Below, piece by piece: positions 35,396-43,977 of a stretch of DNA of 49,544 nt. Both the position numbers and the translations under genes were made by a program. The stretch is taken from contig JAUYEG010000175.1 of NCBI GenBank assembly GCA_030691505.1, positions 1 to 49,544 on the forward strand, written 5' to 3'. Source of the DNA: Bacillota bacterium. GTDB taxonomy: Bacteria; Bacillota; Sulfobacillia; JAUYEG01. Under the pieces are notes generated by a model. It ran no database searches and was not told where the DNA came from. It saw only the letters and a list, made by a program, of their open reading frames with translations. The stretch's first letter is position 1; each line of letters starts with the position of its first letter.

Positions 35396-36892
35396 CTAGA
35401 ACGAGAGCACCCTTGGCAGCAGGTCCGCCACGCCCGTTGCCAGGGCCGGGGCGGCCAAGTTGCGCGTGCGCAGGTAGAGGTAGCCGGCGAGGATGCTGCT
35501 GACCGGCACGACCAGAAGCGACTCCAACAAGAGCGGGCCCACCTGACCGCTCGGGCCGTAGGCAAGGGTCGCGGCCGCAAGATAGCTGAGGCCGGTAACC
35601 ACCGAAGGGACGACAACGGCCCACCCGCGCCCAAGATACCGCTCCAGCGATGTCTGCACAACTCCCCGCAACAGCAGCTCTCGTGAGGGCGCCACAAGAA
35701 GCAGGGACCGGGCTGCCGCCAGAGCGTAGGCCCAGCCCGGCAGCGGACGGACGCCGCTCGGGTAGCCCACGGAAGCCGCCACCACGATGTAGAAACCGAC
35801 CAGCAGTCCACCGAACAGGCTCAGCGGCAGCCCGCGGCGCGTCAGGCCGAGGTGTTCGGCCGGGACTCGTCTGCGCCAGGCCCATACCGCCAACGAGGCC
35901 GCCGCCGCCACGTCGAAAGCGTACAGCGGATACGCCTTGCCGAACAGCGCAACGCCGGCAGGCCGCGCCAGCGCCGGGACGAGCAGGAGGGCCGCGGCCG
36001 GTACCGCACCGAGGTAGGGGACGTCCGGAAGCAGATTGGACCCGAGCGGCAGCCCTCCCCGGGTCCGCGCTGCGCGGGTCACCCAGGCCGGCTCGCGCAG
36101 GTGCAGGGTGAGGGCGAAGATCAGCAGCCACAACAGTGCCCCCAGTACCCCATAGAGGATAACGGTGACGAGGGGCACGGGCTCGGCGTACAGGCGAGGG
36201 AACGCGGGGCCGGTGCCGCCGGGGTGGGGAAACGATAATTTTCGGGGCACGGGCTGGCTCAGGTCGAGCAAGATCCGCGGGCCCTCGAGGTAGTCGACGC
36301 GGCCGTAGGTGACGCTGTACACCCGCACCGCGTTCGGGCTGCCCGGCGGGGCGGCCGCGGGGGGGCGCCGGAATGCCCTCAGCAGGCCGGGGTCCTGTAT
36401 GTGGGCGTCGAGGATATCCTGGGCAATCCTGACGTACTCCGGCTCGTCCACCAGTGTTGCGCCGCACAGCCGCTTGAGCCGCTCCAACGTCTGATAGCTG
36501 GCCGGAATGTACATCGCCTCGAAATCCTCTTTGAACTCCAACGCCCCGAGCGTCCGGGCCAGCTCATCCGCCAGGTCGGGCGGGAGAACCAGATCGGCCC
36601 AGCCCAGGCCAAAGACGAGGACGCCGCTCACCTCACCGTGAGACATGGCCGGGACCAGCACACCGGCCTGGATGTCCAACGTCAAGTACTCTGTCGTGAG
36701 CGTCAGTTGGCCGAAGGCGAACGTCTGCGTGGCGGCGTATTCCTGGCCCAGCACGCCCGTTTGGCTGGGGTTGACCAGGGCGAGGATGACCCCGCCGGCC
36801 CCCAGGGCAAGCACAAGGAGGATGGATGCAACGATCGTGAAGGCGGGTCCGTGTCGCAGCAGGCGGCGAGGGGGGGAGGGGGCCTGTTTCAT
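35396..36892 (-). CDS. CPBP-family membrane protein, catalytic residues lost
   Basis: A 498-residue membrane protein: TM1 (about 16-38), an external domain of about 200 residues, then about eight helices. The C-terminal part matches the CPBP (CAAX-protease/bacteriocin-processing) fold, but the usual EE-x3-R motif is APSRELLLRG (first Glu is Arg), the His of motif 2 is Tyr (TGLSYLAA), and the final H-x3-N is ATGVAD. It is therefore probably not a protease. ATG 36892 (MKQAPSPP) has GAGGTG 11 bases upstream; the frame is open to 36997. Converges on the carboxypeptidase gene; the 96 bases between hold GAGCCCCC-type repeats. Confidence 0.75.
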   Translation of the reverse strand: MKQAPSPPRRLLRHGPAFTIVASILLVLALGAGGVILALVNPSQTGVLGQEYAATQTFAFGQLTLTTEYLTLDIQAGVLVPAMSHGEVSGVLVFGLGWADLVLPPDLADELARTLGALEFKEDFEAMYIPASYQTLERLKRLCGATLVDEPEYVRIAQDILDAHIQDPGLLRAFRRPPAAAPPGSPNAVRVYSVTYGRVDYLEGPRILLDLSQPVPRKLSFPHPGGTGPAFPRLYAEPVPLVTVILYGVLGALLWLLIFALTLHLREPAWVTRAARTRGGLPLGSNLLPDVPYLGAVPAAALLLVPALARPAGVALFGKAYPLYAFDVAAAASLAVWAWRRRVPAEHLGLTRRGLPLSLFGGLLVGFYIVVAASVGYPSGVRPLPGWAYALAAARSLLLVAPSRELLLRGVVQTSLERYLGRGWAVVVPSVVTGLSYLAAATLAYGPSGQVGPLLLESLLVVPVSSILAGYLYLRTRNLAAPALATGVADLLPRVLSF

Positions 36893-37027
36893 CCGGTTCT
36901 GGTCACCTCGCTGTGCATTGGGAGCCCAATCCGAAAGGCCGAGCGCAGAGGACTTATCCCTCATGGCACGCGTTTCCTGCCCGTTTCGGAATTCCATGAA
37001 GGATAGCCGTCAGCAATTGCCGTTAGT

Positions 37028-37057
37028 TTGACAAGCCCGGACAGGCGTCTATAGAAT
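37028..37057 (+). promoter_or_regulatory. hisS: Sigma-A promoter for hisS
   Basis: TTGACA at 37028-37033, then TATAGA at 37050-37055 (16-base spacer) or TAGAAT at 37052-37057 (18-base spacer). The leader of about 50 bases to the hisS start is too short for a T-box riboswitch. Confidence 0.7.
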
Positions 37058-37115
37058 ACACTCGGTTGACGCCGGGCCGCTGCCCGGCGCCTTTACCATC
37101 GGAGGGGGATTGGCC

Positions 37116-38408
37116 TTGGACCTCTTGACTCGTCGCCCCCGCGGCACCAACGACGTGCTTCCCGGCGAAAGCCCCCGGTGGCTGCATATCGAGGACCGGA
37201 TCCGCGATGTGTGCGGGCGATTCGGCTTCTCCGAGATCCGCACCCCGATCTTCGAGCACGCTGATCTCTACACGCGCACGTCCGGCGAGACGAGTGACAT
37301 CCTGGAGAAGGAGACCTACACCTTCCAGGACCGCGGCCGGCGGATGCTGACCCTGCGCCCGGAGGGGACCCCCGGCGTGGCGCGCGCCTTCCTTGAGAAC
37401 GGGCTTGGCAGCGGTCCGATGCCTGCCAAGTACTACTACCTCGGGCCGATGTTCCGCTACGACCGCCCTCAGGCGGGACGGTATCGCCAGCACACCCAGT
37501 TCGGCGTGGAGATCATCGGCGCGCCCGGCCCGGAGGCCGATTTCGAGGTGATCATGATCGCCGTGACCTTCCTGCGTGACCTGGGCCTCGGCAGCCTCGC
37601 CGTGCACCTCAACAGCATCGGCTGTCCGGCCTGCCGCCCCACGTACCGCGAGGCCCTGGTCAGCCACTACCGGGCAGCCCAAGAGGAGCTGTGCGAGGAC
37701 TGCCGGCGCCGGCTCGAGCGCAACCCGCTCCGGCTGCTTGACTGCAAGAACCCCCGGTGCCAGCCGCTCAAAGACGCGGCGCCGCGCTCGGTCAACTACC
37801 TCTGTCCCGAATGCCAAAGCCACTTCCGGGCCCTCGAGGGACTGCTCGACAGGTTCGGGATCGAGCATCACATCGACCTGACCCTGGTTCGCGGGCTCGA
37901 CTACTACACCCGCACCGTCTTTGAGCTGATCTACCACGGACTTGGAGCGCAGGGCGCCGTGTGCGGCGGCGGACGCTACGACGGCCTCATCGAGGCCATC
38001 GGCGGGCCGCCGACACCCGGCGTGGGGTACGGCATGGGGCTTGAAAGGGTGCTGCTAACTCTCGAAAGAGAAGGTATGCACCCACCGTCTACCCGCGGCA
38101 CCGACATCGCGGTGCTCTCCGCCGCCGGCGAGGAACACCCGGAGCTCAGGCTGCAAACTCTTGACCTTGTGTACGCCATGCGCTGGGCGGGTCTCGCGGC
38201 GGAGACCGACTACGCGGGCCGCGGCCTGCGGCAGCAGATGCGCTGGGCGGATCGGATAGGTGCGCGGCTGGTTACCGTCGTGGGCTCCGAGGAAATAGCG
38301 TCCGGCCAGGTCAAGGTCAAGGACATGGCCGGCGGCACCGAAACTCAGGTACCCCTGGCGGAGCTGGTTGCCAGGGTGAGCGAAATGGTTCGCGGCCCCC
38401 GGACCTGA
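37116..38408 (+). CDS. hisS: Histidyl-tRNA synthetase
   Basis: Class II synthetase charging tRNA-His, 430 residues. N-terminal RGTNDVLP, motif 2 region FRYDRPQAGRYRQHTQFGVE, histidine-A loop LVRGLDYYTRTVFE, motif 3 GMGLERVLL, and a C-terminal anticodon domain. The middle insertion holds several cysteine pairs (CPAC, CEDC, CKNPRC, CPEC), a likely zinc site not found in B. subtilis HisS, where only part of these cysteines occur. TTG 37116 is preferred over TTG 37110 because GGAGGG then has a 9-base spacer. Followed by aspS at 37 bases, the standard Firmicute pair. Confidence 0.95.
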   Translation: MDLLTRRPRGTNDVLPGESPRWLHIEDRIRDVCGRFGFSEIRTPIFEHADLYTRTSGETSDILEKETYTFQDRGRRMLTLRPEGTPGVARAFLENGLGSGPMPAKYYYLGPMFRYDRPQAGRYRQHTQFGVEIIGAPGPEADFEVIMIAVTFLRDLGLGSLAVHLNSIGCPACRPTYREALVSHYRAAQEELCEDCRRRLERNPLRLLDCKNPRCQPLKDAAPRSVNYLCPECQSHFRALEGLLDRFGIEHHIDLTLVRGLDYYTRTVFELIYHGLGAQGAVCGGGRYDGLIEAIGGPPTPGVGYGMGLERVLLTLEREGMHPPSTRGTDIAVLSAAGEEHPELRLQTLDLVYAMRWAGLAAETDYAGRGLRQQMRWADRIGARLVTVVGSEEIASGQVKVKDMAGGTETQVPLAELVARVSEMVRGPRT

Positions 38409-38445
38409 CGGCGACCGCGCGTGGAGAGCAAGGGAGGGCACCCGC

Positions 38446-40326
38446 GTGAATTGGGAAGAGAAACCGCTCAGGGGCCAGCATCGCCCGAACGGCGACGCGT
38501 CGGCGGCACAAACGCCGATATGCCGGCCGCTCTATAATTCTGCCGACCGGGGAGTGCCGCGAACCCATTACTGCGGCATCATGCGGGGGGCCGACGCGGG
38601 TGAGGCGGTGGTGCTCGCCGGCTGGGTGGCCCGGCGGCGCGACCTTGGCGGACTGATATTCGTCGACCTGCGGGACCGGTCGGGCACCGTTCAGGTGGTC
38701 TTTGATCCCTCTGAAAACGCCGGCGCGCACGCCGTCGCCGGCAGGCTTCGCGCCGAATACGTCGTTGCTGTCAGCGGCCGTGTTGCCGAGCGCGACCCGG
38801 CGTCCCGCAACAGAGCGCTGCCGACCGGCGACATCGAGATCCGGCCGGTGGAGGTCGAGGTGCTCGCAGAATCCCTGACACCGCCCTTCTACCTGACCGA
38901 CGAGCCGGCAGCCGACGAGACGCTCCGTCTCCGCTACCGATACCTGGACCTGCGGCGGCCCGCCCAGAACCGTAACCTTGCGCTTCGTCATCGGATCACG
39001 CAGGTGATCCGGAGGTACTTTGACCGTCACGACTTCCTCGAGATCGAGACCCCGTCGCTGACGCGGAGCACCCCCGAAGGCGCGCGCGACTTCCTGGTGC
39101 CGAGCCGTCTCAGCCGTGGCGCGTTCTACGCCCTTCCGCAGTCGCCGCAGCTCTTTAAGCAGCTGCTGATGGTAGCGGGATTTGATCGCTACTTCCAGAT
39201 CGCCCGGTGCTTTCGTGACGAGGACCTGCGCGCCGACCGCCAGCCTGAGTTCACGCAGATCGACGTGGAAATGTCCTTTGTGGCTGAGGAACAGGTCATG
39301 GCGGTCACCGAGGGCCTGATGCTCGAGATCCTGGAGCGTTCAGACACCCGTCTGGCCCGCGTCCCGTTCCCGCGAATCACCTACGCCGAGGCCATGGCGC
39401 GTTACGGCACGGACCGCCCCGACATGCGGTTCGGGATGGAACTCAAAGACGTCTCGGCGCTGGTCTTGGATGGCGGGACACCGGCGCCGGCGTTTTGCCA
39501 GGCGACCACGGGCGGCGGCGAGGTGCGCGCAATCGTGGTGGCCGGCGGCGCCGGAACCTCCCGCAAAGTGCTTGACGGCTATGCCGCCGAGGTGGCCCGG
39601 TTCGGACTGGGCGGTCTCGGCTCCGTTCATTTCGCGGATGGCGGTCCGCGAACGTCGCTGAGCCGGTTTTACGCCCCGGAGATACTGGAGCGCTGGCGGA
39701 CCGAAGTGGCCGCGGAAACCGGGGATCTGCTGCTTATCGCCGCGGGGCCGGCGTCCAAGGTGCGCGCCGCTCTGGGCCAATTGCGGCTGCACGTCGCCCG
39801 CGAGCGCGGCGTGATCCCGGATCGGGAGCTGGCCTTCGTTTGGGTGACGGAGTTTCCTCTGCTGGAGATGAGCGAGCAGGAGGGGCGCCTCGTCGCCGTT
39901 CATCACCCGTTCACCGCGGTGCACCCGGAGGACCGCGCCCTGTTGGCGACGGACCCCGCAGCCGCGCGGGCACGGGCGTACGATCTCGTCCTCAACGGCG
40001 TCGAGTTGGGCGGCGGGAGTATCCGCAACTACCGCCGCGATCAGCAGATGGGGCTGTTTGAAGCCCTCGGCATGTCGGAAGCGGAAGCCGAGCAGCGCTT
40101 CGGGTTTCTGCTTGAGGCGCTGGACTACGGCGCGCCGCCGCACGGCGGCATCGCCCTCGGGCTTGACCGCATGGTCATGATGCTCGCGGGGCTCGACAGC
40201 ATCCGTGACTGCATCGCCTTCCCGAAGACATCCAGCGGATCCTGCCTGCTCACGGGCGCGCCCGCGCCGGCCTCCGCTGAGCAGGTAAAGGAGCTGGGAC
40301 TGGAGATCGGCCCCGCCAAAGTTTAG
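38446..40326 (+). CDS. aspS: Aspartyl-tRNA synthetase, with N-terminal extension
   Basis: Class II synthetase of 626 residues: N-terminal OB domain (GWVARRRDLGGLIFVDLRDRSG split over two strands), catalytic core with FRDEDLRADRQPEFTQID, a GAD insertion domain, and motif 3 GGIALGLDRMVM. Leu in RRDLGG, where non-discriminating enzymes tend to have His, favours the tRNA-Asp-specific form. The family start would be VPRTHYCG at GTG 38554, which lacks a spaced ribosome binding site. GTG 38446 has GGGAGGG 8 bases upstream and adds 36 residues (MNWEEKPL...). I keep the longer form. Co-transcribed with hisS. Confidence 0.93.
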   Translation: MNWEEKPLRGQHRPNGDASAAQTPICRPLYNSADRGVPRTHYCGIMRGADAGEAVVLAGWVARRRDLGGLIFVDLRDRSGTVQVVFDPSENAGAHAVAGRLRAEYVVAVSGRVAERDPASRNRALPTGDIEIRPVEVEVLAESLTPPFYLTDEPAADETLRLRYRYLDLRRPAQNRNLALRHRITQVIRRYFDRHDFLEIETPSLTRSTPEGARDFLVPSRLSRGAFYALPQSPQLFKQLLMVAGFDRYFQIARCFRDEDLRADRQPEFTQIDVEMSFVAEEQVMAVTEGLMLEILERSDTRLARVPFPRITYAEAMARYGTDRPDMRFGMELKDVSALVLDGGTPAPAFCQATTGGGEVRAIVVAGGAGTSRKVLDGYAAEVARFGLGGLGSVHFADGGPRTSLSRFYAPEILERWRTEVAAETGDLLLIAAGPASKVRAALGQLRLHVARERGVIPDRELAFVWVTEFPLLEMSEQEGRLVAVHHPFTAVHPEDRALLATDPAAARARAYDLVLNGVELGGGSIRNYRRDQQMGLFEALGMSEAEAEQRFGFLLEALDYGAPPHGGIALGLDRMVMMLAGLDSIRDCIAFPKTSSGSCLLTGAPAPASAEQVKELGLEIGPAKV

Positions 40327-40330
40327 AAGA

Positions 40331-40357
40331 GGCAAGCTAGCTGCGCCGAAGCTTGCC
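40331..40357 (+). terminator. Hairpin just after aspS
   Basis: GGCAAGC (40331-40337) and GCTTGCC (40351-40357) pair perfectly across a 13-base loop, 5 bases after the aspS stop. No T-run follows, so it is a weak or factor-dependent terminator, or a processing signal, ahead of the 6S RNA gene. Confidence 0.4.
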
Positions 40358-40457
40358 GCGCCCTACCGGATTGTGCTACGATTAGGGCGCACACCGAATG
40401 GGCTCCGGGCGCGAAAAAGACCGAGAGCCATGAAGCAGACGGAGTAAGATAGGCAAA

Positions 40458-40674
40458 GATAAGGATTGCCCTGCTGTGTACGTGCGAGGCCGGCAATGTG
40501 ATTGAGCCAACACCATCACATCGGGAGCCCCGGCTCCGCGCGCGGCATGCAGGCCCCTTGGCGCCGGCTCCGGCTGGTGCCCGCGGGGGACGCGTAAAAC
40601 GCGCGGGAGGGCACCCACCTGCGACTTGGCAGGTTCAAGACACCCGGTTTGGACGGCACAGTGGGGTTTTTTTT
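40458..40674 (+). ncRNA. ssrS: 6S RNA (RNA polymerase regulator)
   Basis: The 480-base gap after aspS has no credible protein gene but has the build of 6S RNA. CCCTGCTGTG (40469-40478) pairs with CACAGTGGGG (40657-40666) over ten base pairs to make the closing stem, followed by eight T. The 5' strand contains TTGAGCCAACACC and the 3' strand GGGCACCCACCTG, both familiar consensus pieces flanking the central bubble, and GGCCGG pairs with CCGGTT. TAAGAT at 40445-40450 is a -10 box giving a start near 40457. 6S RNA mimics an open promoter and sequesters sigma-A polymerase in stationary phase. The exact 5' end is an estimate. Confidence 0.85.
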
Positions 40675-40839
40675 GGCCTGCGCATGGAAGGCAGAGCGCC
40701 GGGCCTGCTGCGCGAGACGGGTTCGCAGCCGCGGAAGGAACGCCGCCCCCGTCCGGGTAACTTCCAGGAGTGAAAACATCGCCTGACCCGGGGCCTGCCC
40801 ACGGTGACGCGGGTTAAGCGCGAGTCTGGAGGAGCCCAG

Positions 40840-41928
40840 GTGGACCCCAGCGACTGCCCGACTCAGCGAATTGATCTTCGCAGCGATACGGTAACGGTGC
40901 CGACGGAGCGCATGCGGCGCGCGATGTACGAGGCCGAGGTCGGCGATGATGTCTACGGTGAGGACCCCACGGTCAACCGGCTCGAGGAGACCGCAGCTCA
41001 GATCCTCGGAAAAGAGGCCGCGCTCTTTCTCTGCAGCGGCACCATGGGCAACCAGGTGGCAGTATTGACCCACGTGGGGCGCGGCGATGAAGTCATCGTC
41101 GAGCAGGATGCTCATGTGTACTACTACGAGGTCGGCGGCATCGCCGGGCTGGCGGGCGCCCAGGTCCGGACGGTTCGCGGCTGCCGCGGAGTGCCCCTTG
41201 CGGACGACGTGGCCTCCGCCGTGCGTGTCCAAAACGTCCACTTCCCCAGGACCAAGCTTCTCTGCCTTGAGAACACCCACAACCGCGCCGGCGGCACCGT
41301 GATGACCCCACAGCAGACAGCCGACCTATCCGCGGTGGCGCACGCCCGCGGGGTCAAGGTGCATCTTGATGGGGCGAGGCTCTTCAATGCCGCGGTTGCG
41401 CTGGGCGTCCCGGCCGCACGCCTTGCGGCTCCGGTGGATTCCGTTCAGATCTGTCTTTCCAAGGGACTCTGCTGCCCGGCGGGCTCGATCCTCGGCGGCG
41501 CGGCGGACTTCATCGCCCAAGCGCGCCGCCAGCGCAAGGCCGTCGGAGGGGGATTGCGGCAGGCCGGGTTTCTCGCCGCGCCAGGGCTCATCGCGATGAC
41601 CGAGATGGTCGACCGCCTCGCCGAGGACCACGCGCGCGCGCGGGCGCTGGCGGGGGCGCTGGCCGATCTCCCGGGCGTGACCATCGACCTCAGCACAGTG
41701 CAGACCAACATAGTGTGCTTCGAGGTTGGGGATGCCGCCAGGTGGGTGAGCCGTCTGGCGGCCGCCGGGGTGCTGTCCAACGCAATGGGACCGCGGACTG
41801 TGCGCCTGGTGACCCACAAGGATATCGACGACGTGGCACTGGAGCGGGCGGTCGACGCCCTGCGGACCGTATCCAAGGCGGCCGCCGCAACGACGGCCAA
41901 TGCGCCCGCCGGAGCGCTGGAGCGGTGA
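40840..41928 (+). CDS. ltaE: Low-specificity threonine aldolase
   Basis: PLP enzyme of 362 residues splitting threonine to glycine and acetaldehyde. [19 protein letters not shown] at the N-terminus, [15 protein letters not shown], phosphate loop [17 protein letters not shown], and PLP lysine in [12 protein letters not shown]: all the family marks. GTG 40840 is chosen since GGAGGAG lies 5 bases upstream; GTG 40804 would add 12 unconserved residues. The C-terminal 15 residues are Ala-rich. The 165-base stretch between the 6S RNA T-run and this start shows no gene. Confidence 0.92.
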   Translation: MDPSDCPTQRIDLRSDTVTVPTERMRRAMYEAEVGDDVYGEDPTVNRLEETAAQILGKEAALFLCSGTMGNQVAVLTHVGRGDEVIVEQDAHVYYYEVGGIAGLAGAQVRTVRGCRGVPLADDVASAVRVQNVHFPRTKLLCLENTHNRAGGTVMTPQQTADLSAVAHARGVKVHLDGARLFNAAVALGVPAARLAAPVDSVQICLSKGLCCPAGSILGGAADFIAQARRQRKAVGGGLRQAGFLAAPGLIAMTEMVDRLAEDHARARALAGALADLPGVTIDLSTVQTNIVCFEVGDAARWVSRLAAAGVLSNAMGPRTVRLVTHKDIDDVALERAVDALRTVSKAAAATTANAPAGALER

Positions 41929-41934
41929 CCACGG

Positions 41935-43341
41935 GTGCATAAAGGCCGCCGGCCCGGCCTGTTCGGCCCCGAGGGACACCCGGGGCCTGACCCGGACGTC
42001 CGGCGGCTGCGGGCCGAGGCGCCCCTGGCGGCGCGGATGCGGCCCGACAGCATCGCAGGGCTTGTCGGTCAGGAGTCGATTGCCGCTCCGGGAACGGTCC
42101 TGCGCGAGGCGATCGAGCGTGACCGTTTGGGCTCGTTTATCTTCTGGGGGCCGCCGGGCAGCGGTAAGACTACCCTGGCGCACATCATCGCAGGCTCCAC
42201 GCGGGCCCACTTCGTTCAGCTCAGCGCCGTTTCGGCGGGGGTGGCGGATGTCCGGCGGGTCATTCAGGAGGCCCGTGAGCGGCTCGGCTACGAGCAGCGG
42301 CGGACCGTGCTGTTCATCGACGAGATTCACCGCTTTAACAAGACTCAGCAAGACGCGCTCCTGCCCGCTGTCGAGGAAGGCATCGTGTTTCTGATCGGGG
42401 CGACCACCGAGAACCCCTATTTCTCGGTTGTGGACGCGCTGGTGTCAAGGTGCCGGGTCTTTCGACTCGAGCCTCTGGCAGACCGGCATATCCGGGAGCT
42501 GCTGAGCCGGGCGCTCGAAGACGCCGCCCGCGGCCTGGGCGGCCAGGGGGTGGAGGTGGTCCCCGAGGCACTCGACCACCTGATCAACATGGCCAACGGG
42601 GATGCGCGTTCGGCCCTCAACGCCCTCGAACTCGCCGTCCAGGTCACTCCGCGGGACGCGGACGGCAGGCGGATCATCACCCTGGACGTGGCCGCGGACG
42701 CCATCCAGCGCCGTGCGCTGCGCTATGACCGCCAGGCCGACGGGCATTTCGACACCATTTCGGCGTTCATCAAGAGCATGCGCGGCTCGGACCCCGATGC
42801 CTCCGTCTACTATCTGGCGCGGATGATCGAAGCGGGCGAGGACCCCATGTTCATTGCGCGGCGGATCATCGTGTTTTGCGCCGAGGATATCGGCAACGCC
42901 GACCCGCGGGCCCTGCAGGTTGCCGTGGCGGCCGCCCAGGCCACGGCGATGATCGGCCTGCCCGAGGCGCGCATTCCGTTGGCGCAGGCCGCCGTTTACG
43001 CCGCCACCGCCCCGAAGAGCAGGGCCATCATCAACTCCATGGACGACGCGCTCAGGGATGTCCGCGAGCGCCGCGACGAAGGCGTGCCGCTGCACCTGCG
43101 AAACGCTCCCCATCCGGGCATGGCCGCGCACGGCTACGGGCGCGGCTACGAGTACCCCCGGGACATGCCCGGACGCCCCTCGGAGCTGCCATACCTGCCA
43201 CCCGAGATGGCCGGCGGCGTCTACTACCGGCCCGCCGACTCCGGCGAAGAGGCCGAGATAGCCCGCCGCCTGCAGCAGCGGTGGAGACAGTTGACGAAGC
43301 AGGACGCCGGTGATACGATTCCGACTGAACCTAAAGCATAG
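41935..43341 (+). CDS. rarA: Replication-associated recombination protein RarA (AAA+ ATPase)
   Basis: RarA/MgsA/WRNIP1-family ATPase of 468 residues acting at stalled replication forks. Walker [11 protein letters not shown] (about residues 72-80), Walker [12 protein letters not shown] (about 126-136), sensor 1 [11 protein letters not shown], sensor 2 [11 protein letters not shown], then the family C-terminal tetramerisation region ([18 protein letters not shown]). Start is GTG 41935, seven bases after ltaE, with only a weak GGAG upstream. It lacks a UBZ finger, as usual in bacteria. Ends 110 bases before the iscR operon. Confidence 0.93.
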   Translation: MHKGRRPGLFGPEGHPGPDPDVRRLRAEAPLAARMRPDSIAGLVGQESIAAPGTVLREAIERDRLGSFIFWGPPGSGKTTLAHIIAGSTRAHFVQLSAVSAGVADVRRVIQEARERLGYEQRRTVLFIDEIHRFNKTQQDALLPAVEEGIVFLIGATTENPYFSVVDALVSRCRVFRLEPLADRHIRELLSRALEDAARGLGGQGVEVVPEALDHLINMANGDARSALNALELAVQVTPRDADGRRIITLDVAADAIQRRALRYDRQADGHFDTISAFIKSMRGSDPDASVYYLARMIEAGEDPMFIARRIIVFCAEDIGNADPRALQVAVAAAQATAMIGLPEARIPLAQAAVYAATAPKSRAIINSMDDALRDVRERRDEGVPLHLRNAPHPGMAAHGYGRGYEYPRDMPGRPSELPYLPPEMAGGVYYRPADSGEEAEIARRLQQRWRQLTKQDAGDTIPTEPKA

Positions 43342-43404
43342 CGTTTTCGTCGGGATTGGAGCAGACTAAACGGGCCGTCCGGCCAAAGACAGGCCACCGC
43401 ATCA

Positions 43405-43435
43405 TGACATCCATCATCCGGGTACTTGACATCCG
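43405..43435 (+). promoter_or_regulatory. Direct repeat upstream of iscR, operator candidate
   Basis: TGACATCC occurs at 43405-43412 and again at 43428-43435, 23 bases apart, about two helical turns. It lies just before iscR, which in other bacteria regulates its own operon. TTGACA at 43426 is too close to the start codon to serve as its -35. Confidence 0.4.
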
Positions 43436-43451
43436 TGCGAGGTGAGCGAAG

Positions 43452-43928
43452 GTGCGGCTTTCCACGCGGGCCAGGTACGGCGTCGCGGCGATGTGCGAGC
43501 TTGCGGGGCGCGAGCCCGGCGCCGCGGTGCCGCTTCGGGACATCGCTGCCAGCCAGGTGCTTTCCGAGAGCTATCTTGAGCAGCTCTTCCTCGCGCTGCG
43601 CCGTGGCGGCCTGGTGCGGAGTGTTCGCGGCGCGCAGGGCGGTTACACTCTGGCCAGAGACGCCGCCGAGATAACCGTCGGCGACGTCCTGCGCGTGCTC
43701 GAGGGACCGATCGCCCCGGTGCCTTGCGTTGCGCCGGGCGTCGGCCGCAAGGACCGCTGCACGCGCCACAGCTATCAGGGATGTCCCACCCGGCCGGTAT
43801 GGGACCGGCTGGCGGGCTGCATGGCGAGAGTACTCGACGGCATCACATTGGCCGACCTGGCCGGTGACGAGGAGCCGGTGTTCCCGGACCAGTCCTGTGC
43901 AGTCTGCCGGATCACTCCGGATCACTGA
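43452..43928 (+). CDS. iscR: Rrf2-family regulator, IscR-like
   Basis: Winged-helix regulator of 158 residues. N-terminal MRLSTRARYGVAAM and the recognition region SYLEQLFLALRRGGLVRSVRG are typical Rrf2; C92, C103 and C111 form the C-x10-C-x7-C cluster loop, and a further C-x2-C occurs near the C-terminus (QSCAVC). IscR binds [2Fe-2S] and represses isc genes when clusters are plentiful; CymR relatives lack these cysteines, so IscR is the better reading. GTG 43452 follows GAGGTG. First gene of the iscR-iscS-iscU operon. Confidence 0.9.
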   Translation: MRLSTRARYGVAAMCELAGREPGAAVPLRDIAASQVLSESYLEQLFLALRRGGLVRSVRGAQGGYTLARDAAEITVGDVLRVLEGPIAPVPCVAPGVGRKDRCTRHSYQGCPTRPVWDRLAGCMARVLDGITLADLAGDEEPVFPDQSCAVCRITPDH

Positions 43929-43977
43929 GGAGGTATTGACCGTGTCTTCCGATGTCCCAACGCAGGAGGCCCCGGCG

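Noticed and set aside
37034-37115. T-box riboswitch ahead of hisS
   Set aside because: The leader is only about 50 bases, too short for the stem I and antiterminator elements.
38533-38538. TATAAT inside the aspS 5' region as a second promoter
   Set aside because: No -35-like hexamer lies at 16-18 bases upstream and it falls within a probable coding extension; chance occurrence is likely.
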